Source: JAJNBA01 sp035512775 (GTDB lineage: Bacteria; Actinomycetota; UBA4738; HRBIN12). Taken from it: 64,000 nt of DNA. A program made the position numbers and the translations under genes. The stretch's first letter is position 1. Each line of letters starts with the position of its first letter. The stretch lies in the NCBI GenBank assembly GCA_035512775.1, contig DATKDI010000040.1:30115-94114 (forward strand), written 5' to 3'. Shown in pieces: positions 49,236-57,481 of the stretch. A model generated the notes under the pieces. That model worked only from the letters and a program-made list of their open reading frames with translations. It did no database searches and was not told the origin of the DNA.

Positions 49236-50716
49236 TCGGACAGGCTGCGCTCCCGACGCCCGAGCTCGTCTTCGAGCCGCTCCTTCCCGAGCTCGCCCTC
49301 GTCGCGTTCGCGATCGCCGGACTGCTCTACGAGGCGCTCGCGAAACGCTCGGAACCGCTCGTCCACCTCGCGATCGGACTCGTCGGCGTCGCCCTCGCCG
49401 CCGCGACGAGCCTCTGGCTCTGGAACTGGGACGGGGCCGCGACCGTGCTCGGTGGCACCGTCGCGGCCGACCGCTTCGCCGTCCTCGCGCGGCTCCTCCT
49501 GCTCACCGTCGCCGCGCTCGGTCTCCTGCTGGGATACCAGTACTTCGCGAGATCCGGCGACGAGCAGAAGGGCGAGTTCACTCCGCTGCTCCTGTTCGCG
49601 ACGTCGGGGATGACGCTGATCGTGGCGGCCGCGGACCTCATCGTCACGTTCCTCGCCCTCGAGATCCTCTCGCTCTCGCTCTACGTCCTCACGGGCCTCA
49701 CCGGCCGCCGCGCGGCGAACGAGGCCGCGATGAAGTACTTCCTCCTCGGCGCGTTCAGCTCGGCCTTCTTCCTCTACGGCGTGGCGATGGCCTACGGCGC
49801 CACCGGGACGACGAAGATCGGTGCGATGGCGCTCGCGCTGACGGGCGGCGGCGAGACGCAGGCACTCGCGCTCCTCGGGTTCGCGCTCCTCGCCGTCGGC
49901 TTCGGGTTCAAGGTCTCGGCCGCGCCGTTCCACATGTGGACGCCCGACGTCTATCAGGGCGCGCCCACCCCGGTGGTCGCCTTCATGTCGGCGGCAACGA
50001 AGATCGCCGCGTTCGGCGCCCTGATCCGCGTGCTGGACGTCGCGTTCCAGGCGCTCGCATGGGACTGGGCGCCGATCGTGTGGGTGCTCGCGGCCGCGTC
50101 GATCGTGCTGGGGAGCATCCTCGCGATCGCGCAGACCAACGTGAAGCGCATGCTCGCGTACTCGAGCATCGCGCACGCGGGGTTCATCCTTACAGGACTC
50201 ACGGCCCCCGGCTCGGTCGGCATCCGCTCCGCGGTCTTCTACCTCGTGGCGTACGCGGCGATGACCGTCGGGGCATTCGGGACCGTGATGCTCGTGTCCG
50301 GAAGGGGAGAGGAGCGGACCCGGATCTCCGACTACGCGGGGCTCGCGCGCACCAACCCCATCGCCGCGGCGCTGATGACCTTGTTCCTCCTCTCGCTCGC
50401 GGGGATCCCTCCAACCGCCGGATTCATCGCGAAGGTGAACGTCTTCTCCGCGGCGATCGATGCGGGGTACTGGGGACTCGTACTGATCGGGGTGCTTCTG
50501 AGCGTCGCGGCCGCCTTCTTCTATCTGCGCGTGATCGTGTTGATGTACATGCAAGAGCCCGAAGAGGTGTCGGCGACTGGGATCGCGGAGGGGGATGGGG
50601 CTGTCGCCGGGGATGCCGCCGTCCTCGCCGTCCCGGCCGCCGCGACGCTCCTGCTGGGCGTGTTCCCCGGAGTGATCATCGGCGTCATCGAGAAGGCCTC
50701 GGTCCTGAGATGGTAG
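49232..50716 (+). CDS. nuoN: NADH-quinone oxidoreductase subunit N
   Basis: 494-aa antiporter-like subunit, 14 helices: FLALEILSLSLYVLTGL (pump Glu), FGFKVSAAPFHMWTPDVYQG, QTNVKRMLAYSSIAHAGFIL and LAGIPPTAGFIAKVNVFSA. GTG overlaps the nuoM stop (GTGA). Last gene of the complete 14-subunit set; a prenyl synthase follows after 22 bp. Confidence 0.96.
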   Translation: MIGQAALPTPELVFEPLLPELALVAFAIAGLLYEALAKRSEPLVHLAIGLVGVALAAATSLWLWNWDGAATVLGGTVAADRFAVLARLLLLTVAALGLLLGYQYFARSGDEQKGEFTPLLLFATSGMTLIVAAADLIVTFLALEILSLSLYVLTGLTGRRAANEAAMKYFLLGAFSSAFFLYGVAMAYGATGTTKIGAMALALTGGGETQALALLGFALLAVGFGFKVSAAPFHMWTPDVYQGAPTPVVAFMSAATKIAAFGALIRVLDVAFQALAWDWAPIVWVLAAASIVLGSILAIAQTNVKRMLAYSSIAHAGFILTGLTAPGSVGIRSAVFYLVAYAAMTVGAFGTVMLVSGRGEERTRISDYAGLARTNPIAAALMTLFLLSLAGIPPTAGFIAKVNVFSAAIDAGYWGLVLIGVLLSVAAAFFYLRVIVLMYMQEPEEVSATGIAEGDGAVAGDAAVLAVPAAATLLLGVFPGVIIGVIEKASVLRW

Positions 50717-50738
50717 TGACGATGAAGGAGAAGGCCCG

Positions 50739-51794
50739 ATGAGCAGGCGTGTGATCCCCGGCCTCGAGTCGCCCGACCTCGTCCTGGAGTCCGAGGTCCG
50801 GACGCGGCTGGACCGGGTCGAGGAGGCGCTCCGGAAGGCCCTCGAGGAAGCCGACTCCGAGCTCCTTTCCGCGGCGGCCACCTATCTCCTCGCGGCTGGC
50901 GGGAAGCGGTTCCGTCCGATGCTCGCGCTCCTGTCCGGTTACTTCGGCGACCCGACCGACCCGCGCCTGATCCCGGCGTCGGTGTCGCTCGAGCTCGTCC
51001 ACGTCGCGACCCTGTACCACGACGACGTGATCGACGAGGCGGAGTCGCGCCACGGCGTGCCGGCCGCGAACGTCCGCTGGGACAACACGGTGGCGATCCT
51101 GACGGGCGACTACCTGTTCGCCCGCGCGTCGGAGGTCGGTGCCGACCTCGGCCCCGACGTCTGCCGCATCCTCGCGCAGACGATCGCCGTGCTCTGCGAC
51201 GGCCAGATCCGGGAGGTGGACGCCTCGCGGCGGCTCGATCGGACCGAGGCCAACTATCTCGAGGTGATCCGCCGCAAGACGGGTGCGCTGATCGCCGCGT
51301 CCTGCCGGCTCGGGGCGATGATGTCCGACGCCTCTGCCGAACACGTCGACATCCTCGAGGGCTTCGGGGAGTCGCTTGGCCTCGCATTCCAGCTCTCCGA
51401 CGACATCATGGACCTCACCGCGAGCCAGCTGGAGCTCGGCAAGGAGCCCGGGGTGGATCTCAAGGAGGGCGTCTACACGCTGCCGGTCCTTCACGCCCTC
51501 GAGCACTCTCCCCACCGTGAGGAGCTGGCCCGGATCCTCGCCACGGGCGTACACGGCGAGCTCCTCGACCGCGCGCTCGAGATCGTCACGGACGGTGACT
51601 CGATCGAGCACGCTCGGCAGGCCGTCCGCGACGAGGTCGGGCACGCGGTCGCCCTCGTCGAGCGGCTCCCGGAGGGGCCCGCCCAGCACGCATTGGTGCA
51701 GCTCGCGCGCTTCCTTTCCGCGCGCTGTGGAGCGGGCGACGTCGAAGGGAAGGGTGGTGTCTCACTGAGACACCACCAAGGGAAGGCGCCCTGA
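50739..51794 (+). CDS. Long-chain polyprenyl diphosphate synthase
   Basis: 351-aa trans-prenyltransferase resembling hepta/octa/nonaprenyl diphosphate synthases: AGGKRFRPMLALL, first motif YHDDVIDEAESRHG, GDYLFARASE, RKTGALIAASC, second motif LSDDIMDL, and KEPGVDLKEGVYTLPV. It elongates FPP/GGPP with IPP to the menaquinone side chain. It follows nuoN by 22 bp, so it is probably read from the nuo promoter, and it lies immediately before the Rex-controlled second nuo cluster. Confidence 0.92.
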   Translation: MSRRVIPGLESPDLVLESEVRTRLDRVEEALRKALEEADSELLSAAATYLLAAGGKRFRPMLALLSGYFGDPTDPRLIPASVSLELVHVATLYHDDVIDEAESRHGVPAANVRWDNTVAILTGDYLFARASEVGADLGPDVCRILAQTIAVLCDGQIREVDASRRLDRTEANYLEVIRRKTGALIAASCRLGAMMSDASAEHVDILEGFGESLGLAFQLSDDIMDLTASQLELGKEPGVDLKEGVYTLPVLHALEHSPHREELARILATGVHGELLDRALEIVTDGDSIEHARQAVRDEVGHAVALVERLPEGPAQHALVQLARFLSARCGAGDVEGKGGVSLRHHQGKAP

Positions 51795-51804
51795 TGGATC
51801 ATGC

Positions 51805-51835
51805 TAGGATCCGCGCTCGGGAAGACTTTCACAAG
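51805..51835 (+). promoter_or_regulatory. Promoter of second nuo cluster with Rex operator
   Basis: TAGGAT (51805-51810), 5 nt, then CTCGGGAA-GACT-TTCACAAG (51816-51835): one half-site perfect, the other with a single change from CTCGTGAA. It covers the predicted transcription start and lies 1 bp before the GTG of nuoA at 51837, supporting that start over the upstream in-frame ATG at 51801. Confidence 0.7.
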
Positions 51836-51836
51836 C

Positions 51837-52202
51837 GTGCCTGACTACTACTCGTCCTACGGTGTCGTGCTGGCGGTCGTGGCCGCTGGAGCTATCCTCG
51901 TCATCGTGGCGTTCACGGCCGCCCGCCTGATCGCCCCGCACCGTCCCAGCCCGGAGAAGCTCACCACCTACGAGTGCGGGATCGATCCGGTCGGCGAGGG
52001 CTGGTCGCAGAGCCAGATCCGCTACTACGTGTTCGGGTTCCTCTTCGTGATCTTCGACGTCGAGGCGGTGTTCCTCTTCCCGTGGGCACGCGTCTTCGAG
52101 AGCCTCGGCTGGGCGGCGGTGGTCGAGATGGGCATCTTCATCGGGATCCTCGGCACGGGGCTGCTCTACGCCTGGCGCAAGGGGGTCGTGAAGTGGGCCT
52201 GA
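51837..52202 (+). CDS. nuoA: NADH-quinone oxidoreductase subunit A, second copy
   Basis: 121-aa, three-helix NuoA of normal length: TYECGIDPVGEGW (here Glu-Cys-Gly in place of Glu-Ser-Gly in copy 1), YYVFGFLFVIFDVEAVFLFPWA, and a C-terminal AWRKGVVKWA. Start taken as GTG 51837 just after the Rex operator; ATG 51801 would put the operator and -10 inside the gene. First gene of the reduced nuo cluster. Confidence 0.93.
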   Translation: MPDYYSSYGVVLAVVAAGAILVIVAFTAARLIAPHRPSPEKLTTYECGIDPVGEGWSQSQIRYYVFGFLFVIFDVEAVFLFPWARVFESLGWAAVVEMGIFIGILGTGLLYAWRKGVVKWA

Positions 52203-52699
52203 TCACCGAGAAGACCGCGCTCCCCAAGATCCAGCCCGTGAAGTTCCTGCTCAACTGGGGCCGCCGGTACTCCCTGTGGGTCATGAACTTCGGTCTGGCC
52301 TGTTGCGCGATCGAGCTGATCGCGACCTCGACCTCCAAGCACGATTTCATCCGCCTCGGCGTGATCCCCTTCGCCCACGGCCCGCGCCAGGCGGATCTCC
52401 TCGTCGTGGCGGGGACCCTGACCGACAAGATGGCGCCCGCTCTCAAGCGCGTCTACGACCAGATCCCGGATCCGAAGTACGTGATCTCGTTCGGCTCCTG
52501 CTCGAACTGCGGCGGTCCCTACTGGGACTCGTATTCGGTCACCAAGGGCGTCGACCAGATCGTGCCCGTCGACGTCTACGTGCCCGGCTGCCCGCCCCGC
52601 CCCGAAGCTCTGCTGCACGGGATCGTGAAGCTGCAGGAGAAGATCAAGGACGAGGACATCCAGGAGAAGTGGGCGAGTGGCCACAGCGCTGTCTCCTGA
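52193..52699 (+). CDS. nuoB: NADH-quinone oxidoreductase subunit B, second copy
   Basis: 168-aa NuoB with all four N2 ligands: LACCAIEL, SFGSCSNCGG (canonical loop, unlike copy 1) and PGCPPRPEAL. GTG start overlaps nuoA by 10 bp. Divergent from copy 1, so this is not a recent duplication. Confidence 0.95.
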   Translation: MGLITEKTALPKIQPVKFLLNWGRRYSLWVMNFGLACCAIELIATSTSKHDFIRLGVIPFAHGPRQADLLVVAGTLTDKMAPALKRVYDQIPDPKYVISFGSCSNCGGPYWDSYSVTKGVDQIVPVDVYVPGCPPRPEALLHGIVKLQEKIKDEDIQEKWASGHSAVS

Positions 52700-53198
52700 G
52701 GACGTGGAATCGCGCCTCCGGGCGCGGTTCGGCCAGGACATCCTCGCGTTCGAGGTGCAGCACGGTCACGCCGTCGCGACCGTCAGCACCGAGACGTACC
52801 GCGACGTCTGCCGGCTCCTGCGGGACGAGCCCGAGTTCGACTGCACCTACTGCGACTTCACGGCCGGCGTGGACTTCGGCCCGGAACGGGGCTTCGAGGT
52901 CGTGACGCATCTGTACTCGCTCACCCACCGACACAACGTGCGGATCAAGGTGCTGCTGACGCACGAAGATCCGACCTGCCCGACGGTCTCCGACCTGTTC
53001 CCGACGTCGGACTGGCACGAGCGGGAGACGCGGGAGATGTTCGGGATCCACTTCGAGGGGCACCCCAAGCCCGTGAAGCTCCTGCTCTCGGAGCCATTCG
53101 AAGGCCAGCCGCTGCGCAAGGACTTCCCGTTGATGAGCCGCGAGGCCAAGCCGTGGCCGGGTCTCGTGGAAGGTGAGCCCGTGGAGGACGACGAGTGA
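52677..53198 (+). CDS. nuoC: NADH-quinone oxidoreductase subunit C, second copy
   Basis: 173-aa NuoC with DLFPTSDWHERETREMFGIH and FEGHPKPVKLLLSEPFEGQP followed by LRKDFPL. It overlaps nuoB by 23 bp and nuoH by 4 bp. There is no nuoD fusion or separate nuoD after it, although in almost all complex I clusters nuoD follows nuoC. Confidence 0.94.
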   Translation: MATALSPEDVESRLRARFGQDILAFEVQHGHAVATVSTETYRDVCRLLRDEPEFDCTYCDFTAGVDFGPERGFEVVTHLYSLTHRHNVRIKVLLTHEDPTCPTVSDLFPTSDWHERETREMFGIHFEGHPKPVKLLLSEPFEGQPLRKDFPLMSREAKPWPGLVEGEPVEDDE

Positions 53199-54202
53199 TC
53201 CTCGCCGAGACCGGTGTCTCGATCGCCGAGGAGGCGTTCTCGAACTTCTGGCTGGTTCTGTTGCTGAAGACGATCGCCGTGATGGGGTTCTTCCTCGTGG
53301 TGCCGCTGGGGATCGGCTACATCGAGCACAAGGGCCTCGCACACATGCAGGCGAGGCTCGGACCGATGGAGGCGGGTCGGTTCCACGGATGGGCCCAGCT
53401 CGTGGCCGACGGGGTCAAGTTCATCCAGAAGGAGGACATCGTCCCCGCCGCCGCCGACCGCCACGTGTTCTCGCTCGCCCCCGCGGTGGCGATGATCCCG
53501 TACATCGCGATCCTGGTCGTCCTGCCGCTCGGCGACACGGTGTTCGCGGAGAACCTCGACGTGGGCATCTTCTTCGTGCTGGCGATGTCCAGCGTCTCCG
53601 TGATCGGGATCATGATGGCCGGTTGGTCCTCGGCGAACAAGTTCTCGCTGATCGGCGCCATCCGCGCCGCCGCACAGCTGATCGCCTATGAGCTGCCGCT
53701 CGTGATCGCCGCGGCAGCGATCGTGATGCAGGCCGGCACGCTCTCGATGGTGGGGATCGCCGAGGCGCAGGAGCACCTGTGGTTCATCATCCCGCAGTTC
53801 CCCGGGTTCCTGATCTTCATGATGGCGACCTTCGCCGAGCTCCAGCGACCGCCGTTCGACATGCCGATCGCCGACTCCGAGATCATCTTCGGCGCCTACA
53901 CCGAATACACGGGCCTGAAGTTCGCGTTCTTCCTGCTCGCCGAGTACGGCGGGATCGTCGCGTTCTCGGGGATCGCCGCGGTCCTCTATCTCGGTGGGTA
54001 CCAGCCGCTCCCGGGGATCCCGATCCCGGGGGTGCTGATGATGATGGGCAAGATCGGCGCGCTCGCGTTCTTGTTCATCTGGCTGCGGGCGACCTACCCG
54101 CGCCTGCGTGAGGATCAGCTCCAGCGTTTCTCCTGGCTGGTGCTCATCCCGCTCTCCCTCGCCCTCATCATGGGTGTGGCCGTCGCGAAGGTGGCGTTCT
54201 AG
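53195..54202 (+). CDS. nuoH: NADH-quinone oxidoreductase subunit H, second copy
   Basis: 335-aa NuoH: IEHKGLAHMQARLGPMEAG (where copy 1 has FERKV...), GVKFIQKEDI, ELQRPPFDMPIADSEIIFG and AYTEYTGLKF, WLRATYPRLREDQ. Keeps the acidic funnel residues of the quinone channel. GTG overlaps nuoC (GTGA) directly, so nuoD is absent at this position. Confidence 0.95.
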   Translation: MILAETGVSIAEEAFSNFWLVLLLKTIAVMGFFLVVPLGIGYIEHKGLAHMQARLGPMEAGRFHGWAQLVADGVKFIQKEDIVPAAADRHVFSLAPAVAMIPYIAILVVLPLGDTVFAENLDVGIFFVLAMSSVSVIGIMMAGWSSANKFSLIGAIRAAAQLIAYELPLVIAAAAIVMQAGTLSMVGIAEAQEHLWFIIPQFPGFLIFMMATFAELQRPPFDMPIADSEIIFGAYTEYTGLKFAFFLLAEYGGIVAFSGIAAVLYLGGYQPLPGIPIPGVLMMMGKIGALAFLFIWLRATYPRLREDQLQRFSWLVLIPLSLALIMGVAVAKVAF

Positions 54203-54706
54203 ATGGCCGAGCAGAAGCGCAAGAAGGGGACCGGCCTCGGCCTCGCGAAAGGCCTCTCCGTCACGCTCAAGACGATGCTCCAGCCCGCCGTCACACAGCA
54301 GTACCCGCACGTGAAGCCCGACCTCCCGGCACGAACGCGAGGCGTGATCGCGCTCAAGGAAGCCAACTGCACCGTCTGCTACAAGTGCTCGCGCGAGTGC
54401 CCCGACTGGTGCATCTACATCGACGCGCACAAGGAGACGCACGACCCGGCCGGTGGCGGGCGGGCGCGCTCGCAGAAGGTCCTCGATCGGTTCGCGATCG
54501 ACTACGCCCTGTGCATGTATTGCGGGATCTGCGTCGAGGTCTGCCCGTTCGACGCGTTGTTCTGGAGCCCGGAGTTCGAGTACGGCGAGTACGACATCGA
54601 CCTCATGACGCACGAGAAGGAACGGCTCGAGGAGTGGACGTACACCGTCTTGCCGCCTCCTGGGCTGGAAGAGGGCGCGGAGCCCGTGGAGGAACAGGCT
54701 TCGTGA
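54203..54706 (+). CDS. nuoI: NADH-quinone oxidoreductase subunit I, second copy
   Basis: 167-aa dicluster ferredoxin-like subunit: CTVCYKCSRECPDWCIYI (with an additional Cys after the cluster-1 motif) and CMYCGICVEVCPFDALFW. The inter-cluster insert ending GGGRARSQKVLDRF differs from copy 1. The ATG follows the nuoH stop directly; 4-bp overlap with nuoJ. Confidence 0.94.
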   Translation: MAEQKRKKGTGLGLAKGLSVTLKTMLQPAVTQQYPHVKPDLPARTRGVIALKEANCTVCYKCSRECPDWCIYIDAHKETHDPAGGGRARSQKVLDRFAIDYALCMYCGICVEVCPFDALFWSPEFEYGEYDIDLMTHEKERLEEWTYTVLPPPGLEEGAEPVEEQAS

Positions 54707-55203
54707 CGGCCCAGGAATACGCGTTCGCCGTGATCGCCGCGGTGGGCTCGATCAGCGCCATCGCGGTGGTGACCGCCAGGAACGTCGTGCACGCGGCGCT
54801 CTATCTCATGGTGGCTCTGCTCTCGGTCGGTGCAACGTTCCTGCTCCTCGGCGCGGAGTTCGCCGGCTGGGTCCAGATCCTGATCTACGTGGGTGCGATC
54901 GTGATCCTGTTCCTCTTCGGCCTGATGCTCACGAAGGCGCCGATCGGCCGGGACACCCTCGACAACAACCGGCGGTGGCTCGGGGCGCTCGTCGCGCTGG
55001 GGGTGTTCGCCGGCCTGGTCTTCTTGATCCAGGAAGCGTTCCCGTTCGACTCCGAGCAGTTCGCGGTGTTCCGGTCGACGACCCAGAACGTGGGCGAGTC
55101 GATGTTCCGCGACTACGTGCTCCCGTTCGAAGCGATCTCGTTCCTGTTGCTCGCGGCGTTGATCGGCGCGATCGTCCTCGCGCGCAAGGACGAGGGGGAT
55201 TGA
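54703..55203 (+). CDS. nuoJ: NADH-quinone oxidoreductase subunit J, second copy
   Basis: 166-aa, five-helix subunit: RNVVHAALYLMVALLSVGAT, GWVQILIYVGAIVILFLFGL, and DYVLPFEAISFLLLAALIGA. GTG overlaps nuoI (GTGA). The cytoplasmic loop contains APIGRDTLDNN before the last two helices. Confidence 0.93.
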   Translation: MTAQEYAFAVIAAVGSISAIAVVTARNVVHAALYLMVALLSVGATFLLLGAEFAGWVQILIYVGAIVILFLFGLMLTKAPIGRDTLDNNRRWLGALVALGVFAGLVFLIQEAFPFDSEQFAVFRSTTQNVGESMFRDYVLPFEAISFLLLAALIGAIVLARKDEGD

Positions 55204-55204
55204 C

Positions 55205-55507
55205 GTGATCCGACTCCCATTCGTGCTGGTGTTCTCGACGCTGCTGTTCTCCGTCGGTGTCTACGGGGTTCTCGCGCGCCGGAACGCCGTCATGGTCCTG
55301 ATGGCGATCGAGCTGATGCTGAACGCCGTGAACGTGAACCTGATCGCGTTCTCGTCGTCACTGCACGATGTGGGGGGACAGATCTTCGCGCTCTTCGTGA
55401 TCGCCGTCGCGGCGGCCGAGGTGGGGATCGGGCTCGCGATCGTGATCCTGCTGTTCCGCAACCGAGCCTCGATCAATGTGGACGAGGTGAACCTCCTCAA
55501 GTGGTAG
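55205..55507 (+). CDS. nuoK: NADH-quinone oxidoreductase subunit K, second copy
   Basis: 100-aa, three-helix subunit with the two conserved Glu in VLMAIELMLNAVNVNLIAF and AVAAAEVGIGLAIVILLF. Starts 1 bp after nuoJ and overlaps nuoL by 7 bp. Confidence 0.94.
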   Translation: MIRLPFVLVFSTLLFSVGVYGVLARRNAVMVLMAIELMLNAVNVNLIAFSSSLHDVGGQIFALFVIAVAAAEVGIGLAIVILLFRNRASINVDEVNLLKW

Positions 55508-57471
55508 CGGCCGAGACCTCAGCCGCCGCCTCCGGCGCGATCCAGTACGCCTGGGTCATCGCTCTGTTGCCCTTCCTCTCGGCCGCCCTGACGCTGTTCT
55601 TCGGGAAGCGAACGCCGGGGCAGGGCGCGGTCTACGGGATCACCGCTCTCGGCGCCGGGTTCGTGATGTCGCTCGCGGTGCTGTGGCATTTCGTCACCGG
55701 GGGAGGGCCCTACGCCCCGCCCGGCATCGAGTGGTTCACGATCGGTCCGTTGCATCTCGAGGTCGGGCAGTACGTCGACGGCCTGACCGCCGTGATGCTG
55801 GTGGTGGTGACTGCCGTGTCGCTCGCGGTCCACGTGTACTCACTCGGGTACATGCACGGCGACGTCCGGTTCACCTGGTTCTATGTCGTCCTGTCGCTGT
55901 TCACCGGCGCGATGCTCACCGTCGTCATCGCGAACAACCTGCTGATGCTCCTGGTCGGCTGGGAGATCATGGGCGTCTGCTCCTACCTGCTGATCGGCCA
56001 CTGGTACGAGGAACACGAGAACTCGAGCGCGGCGATCAAGGCGTTCATCACCACCCGCATCGGCGACGTGCCGTTCATGTTCGGGATCTTCGCGCTGATC
56101 TTCGCCACCGGCTTCACCACGACGAACATCGCCGAGATCGGCGAAGCGATCGCCGGGCCGGGAACGTCGCGGGGGTTGGTGACCGCGGCGGCGCTGCTGC
56201 TGTTCGGCGGGGCGGTCGGCAAGTCCGCCCAGTTCCCGCTCCACGTGTGGCTGCCCGACGCGATGGCCGGTCCCACGCCGGTCTCGGCCCTGATCCACGC
56301 CGCCACGATGGTCGCCGCAGGCGTCTACCTGGTCGGGCGGATGTACGAGGTCTTCGTCCACGCGGACCCGTTCGTGTTGACGATCGTCAGCGTGACCGCC
56401 GCGATCACGGCGCTGGGCGCCGCGTTCCTGGCCTTCGTACAAGACGACATCAAGCGGGTCCTCGCGTACTCGACACTGTCGCAGCTCGCCTACATGGTCG
56501 CCGGCCTCTCGCTCGGGCCGATAGGGGTCACGGCGGGTTTCTTCCATCTGTTCACGCACGCGTTCTTCAAGGCCCTGCTGTTCCTCGGCGCGGGGTCCGT
56601 GATCCACGCGGTCCATTCGAACAACATGAGCGAGATGGGTGGACTGAAGGACGAGATGCCCGTCACCTTCTGGACGTTCCTGATCGGCTCCGCCGCCCTC
56701 GCGGGCGTGTTCCCGCTCGCCGGCTTCTGGTCCAAGGACGAGCTCCTGGTGGGCGCCTGGGAAGAGAACCAGTGGCTCTTCTTCGTCCTCCTGGCCGTCG
56801 CCGTGATGACGGCCTTCTACATGACCCGGTGCGTCCTGCTCACGTTCTTCGGCACGTACCGGGGCCAGTCACATCCGCACGAGTCGCCGGCGGTCATGAC
56901 CGGCCCGCTCGTGGCGCTCGCAGGCGCCTCGGTCGTCGCGGGGTTCTTAGGAGCTCCGCAGCTCGGTGCGGTCTTCGGAGACTGGGTGTTCTTCGAGCAT
57001 CCGCACGAGGCGAGCTTCGTCTTCTGGGTGGCCCTCGTCGGCACGATCGCGGCCGCCGCAGGGATCCTGATCGGCTACCCGCTGTACCGGGAACGTCGTG
57101 AGCGGGACCCGCTCATGGCGTTCCCTCGCGCGTGGAACCTGCTCCAGCATCGCTACTACATCGACGACTTCTACATGAAGGGCATCGTGTTCCCGATCCG
57201 TGACCGGGTGTCCGCCGCCGTGTATTGGACCAACCAGCACGTCCTGGACGGCGTGGTGAACGGAGCCGCGTGGGTGACGCGCGGGGCGGGGACGTTCGTG
57301 AGCTGGGTCGACCGCACCTTCGTCGACGGCGCCGTGAACGCCGTCGGCGGGCTGACCAGCGCGACCGGGGGTCTGCTCAAGTACCTGCAAACCGGCAACG
57401 TCCAGTGGTACGCGGTGCTGCTGTTCTCAGGCGTCGTGGCGTTGACGATCGTGTTCGTCCAGATCGCGTGA
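55501..57471 (+). CDS. nuoL: NADH-quinone oxidoreductase subunit L, second copy
   Basis: 656-aa antiporter-like subunit: GWEIMGVCSYLLIGHW, GKSAQFPLHVWLPDAMAGPT, SALIHAATMVAAGVYLVG, QDDIKRVLAYSTLSQLAYMV, and the C-terminal lateral helix region. GTG start within the end of nuoK. Confidence 0.95.
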   Translation: MVAAETSAAASGAIQYAWVIALLPFLSAALTLFFGKRTPGQGAVYGITALGAGFVMSLAVLWHFVTGGGPYAPPGIEWFTIGPLHLEVGQYVDGLTAVMLVVVTAVSLAVHVYSLGYMHGDVRFTWFYVVLSLFTGAMLTVVIANNLLMLLVGWEIMGVCSYLLIGHWYEEHENSSAAIKAFITTRIGDVPFMFGIFALIFATGFTTTNIAEIGEAIAGPGTSRGLVTAAALLLFGGAVGKSAQFPLHVWLPDAMAGPTPVSALIHAATMVAAGVYLVGRMYEVFVHADPFVLTIVSVTAAITALGAAFLAFVQDDIKRVLAYSTLSQLAYMVAGLSLGPIGVTAGFFHLFTHAFFKALLFLGAGSVIHAVHSNNMSEMGGLKDEMPVTFWTFLIGSAALAGVFPLAGFWSKDELLVGAWEENQWLFFVLLAVAVMTAFYMTRCVLLTFFGTYRGQSHPHESPAVMTGPLVALAGASVVAGFLGAPQLGAVFGDWVFFEHPHEASFVFWVALVGTIAAAAGILIGYPLYRERRERDPLMAFPRAWNLLQHRYYIDDFYMKGIVFPIRDRVSAAVYWTNQHVLDGVVNGAAWVTRGAGTFVSWVDRTFVDGAVNAVGGLTSATGGLLKYLQTGNVQWYAVLLFSGVVALTIVFVQIA

Positions 57472-57481
57472 GGAGTGTGAG

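Noticed and set aside
49162..50742. 526-aa plus-strand ORF over nuoN
   Set aside because: Arg-rich alternate-frame shadow of nuoN; no initiation context and no domains.
51801..51836. ATG 51801 as the nuoA (copy 2) start
   Set aside because: The extra 12 residues encode the -10 and Rex operator; the family N-terminus fits GTG 51837.
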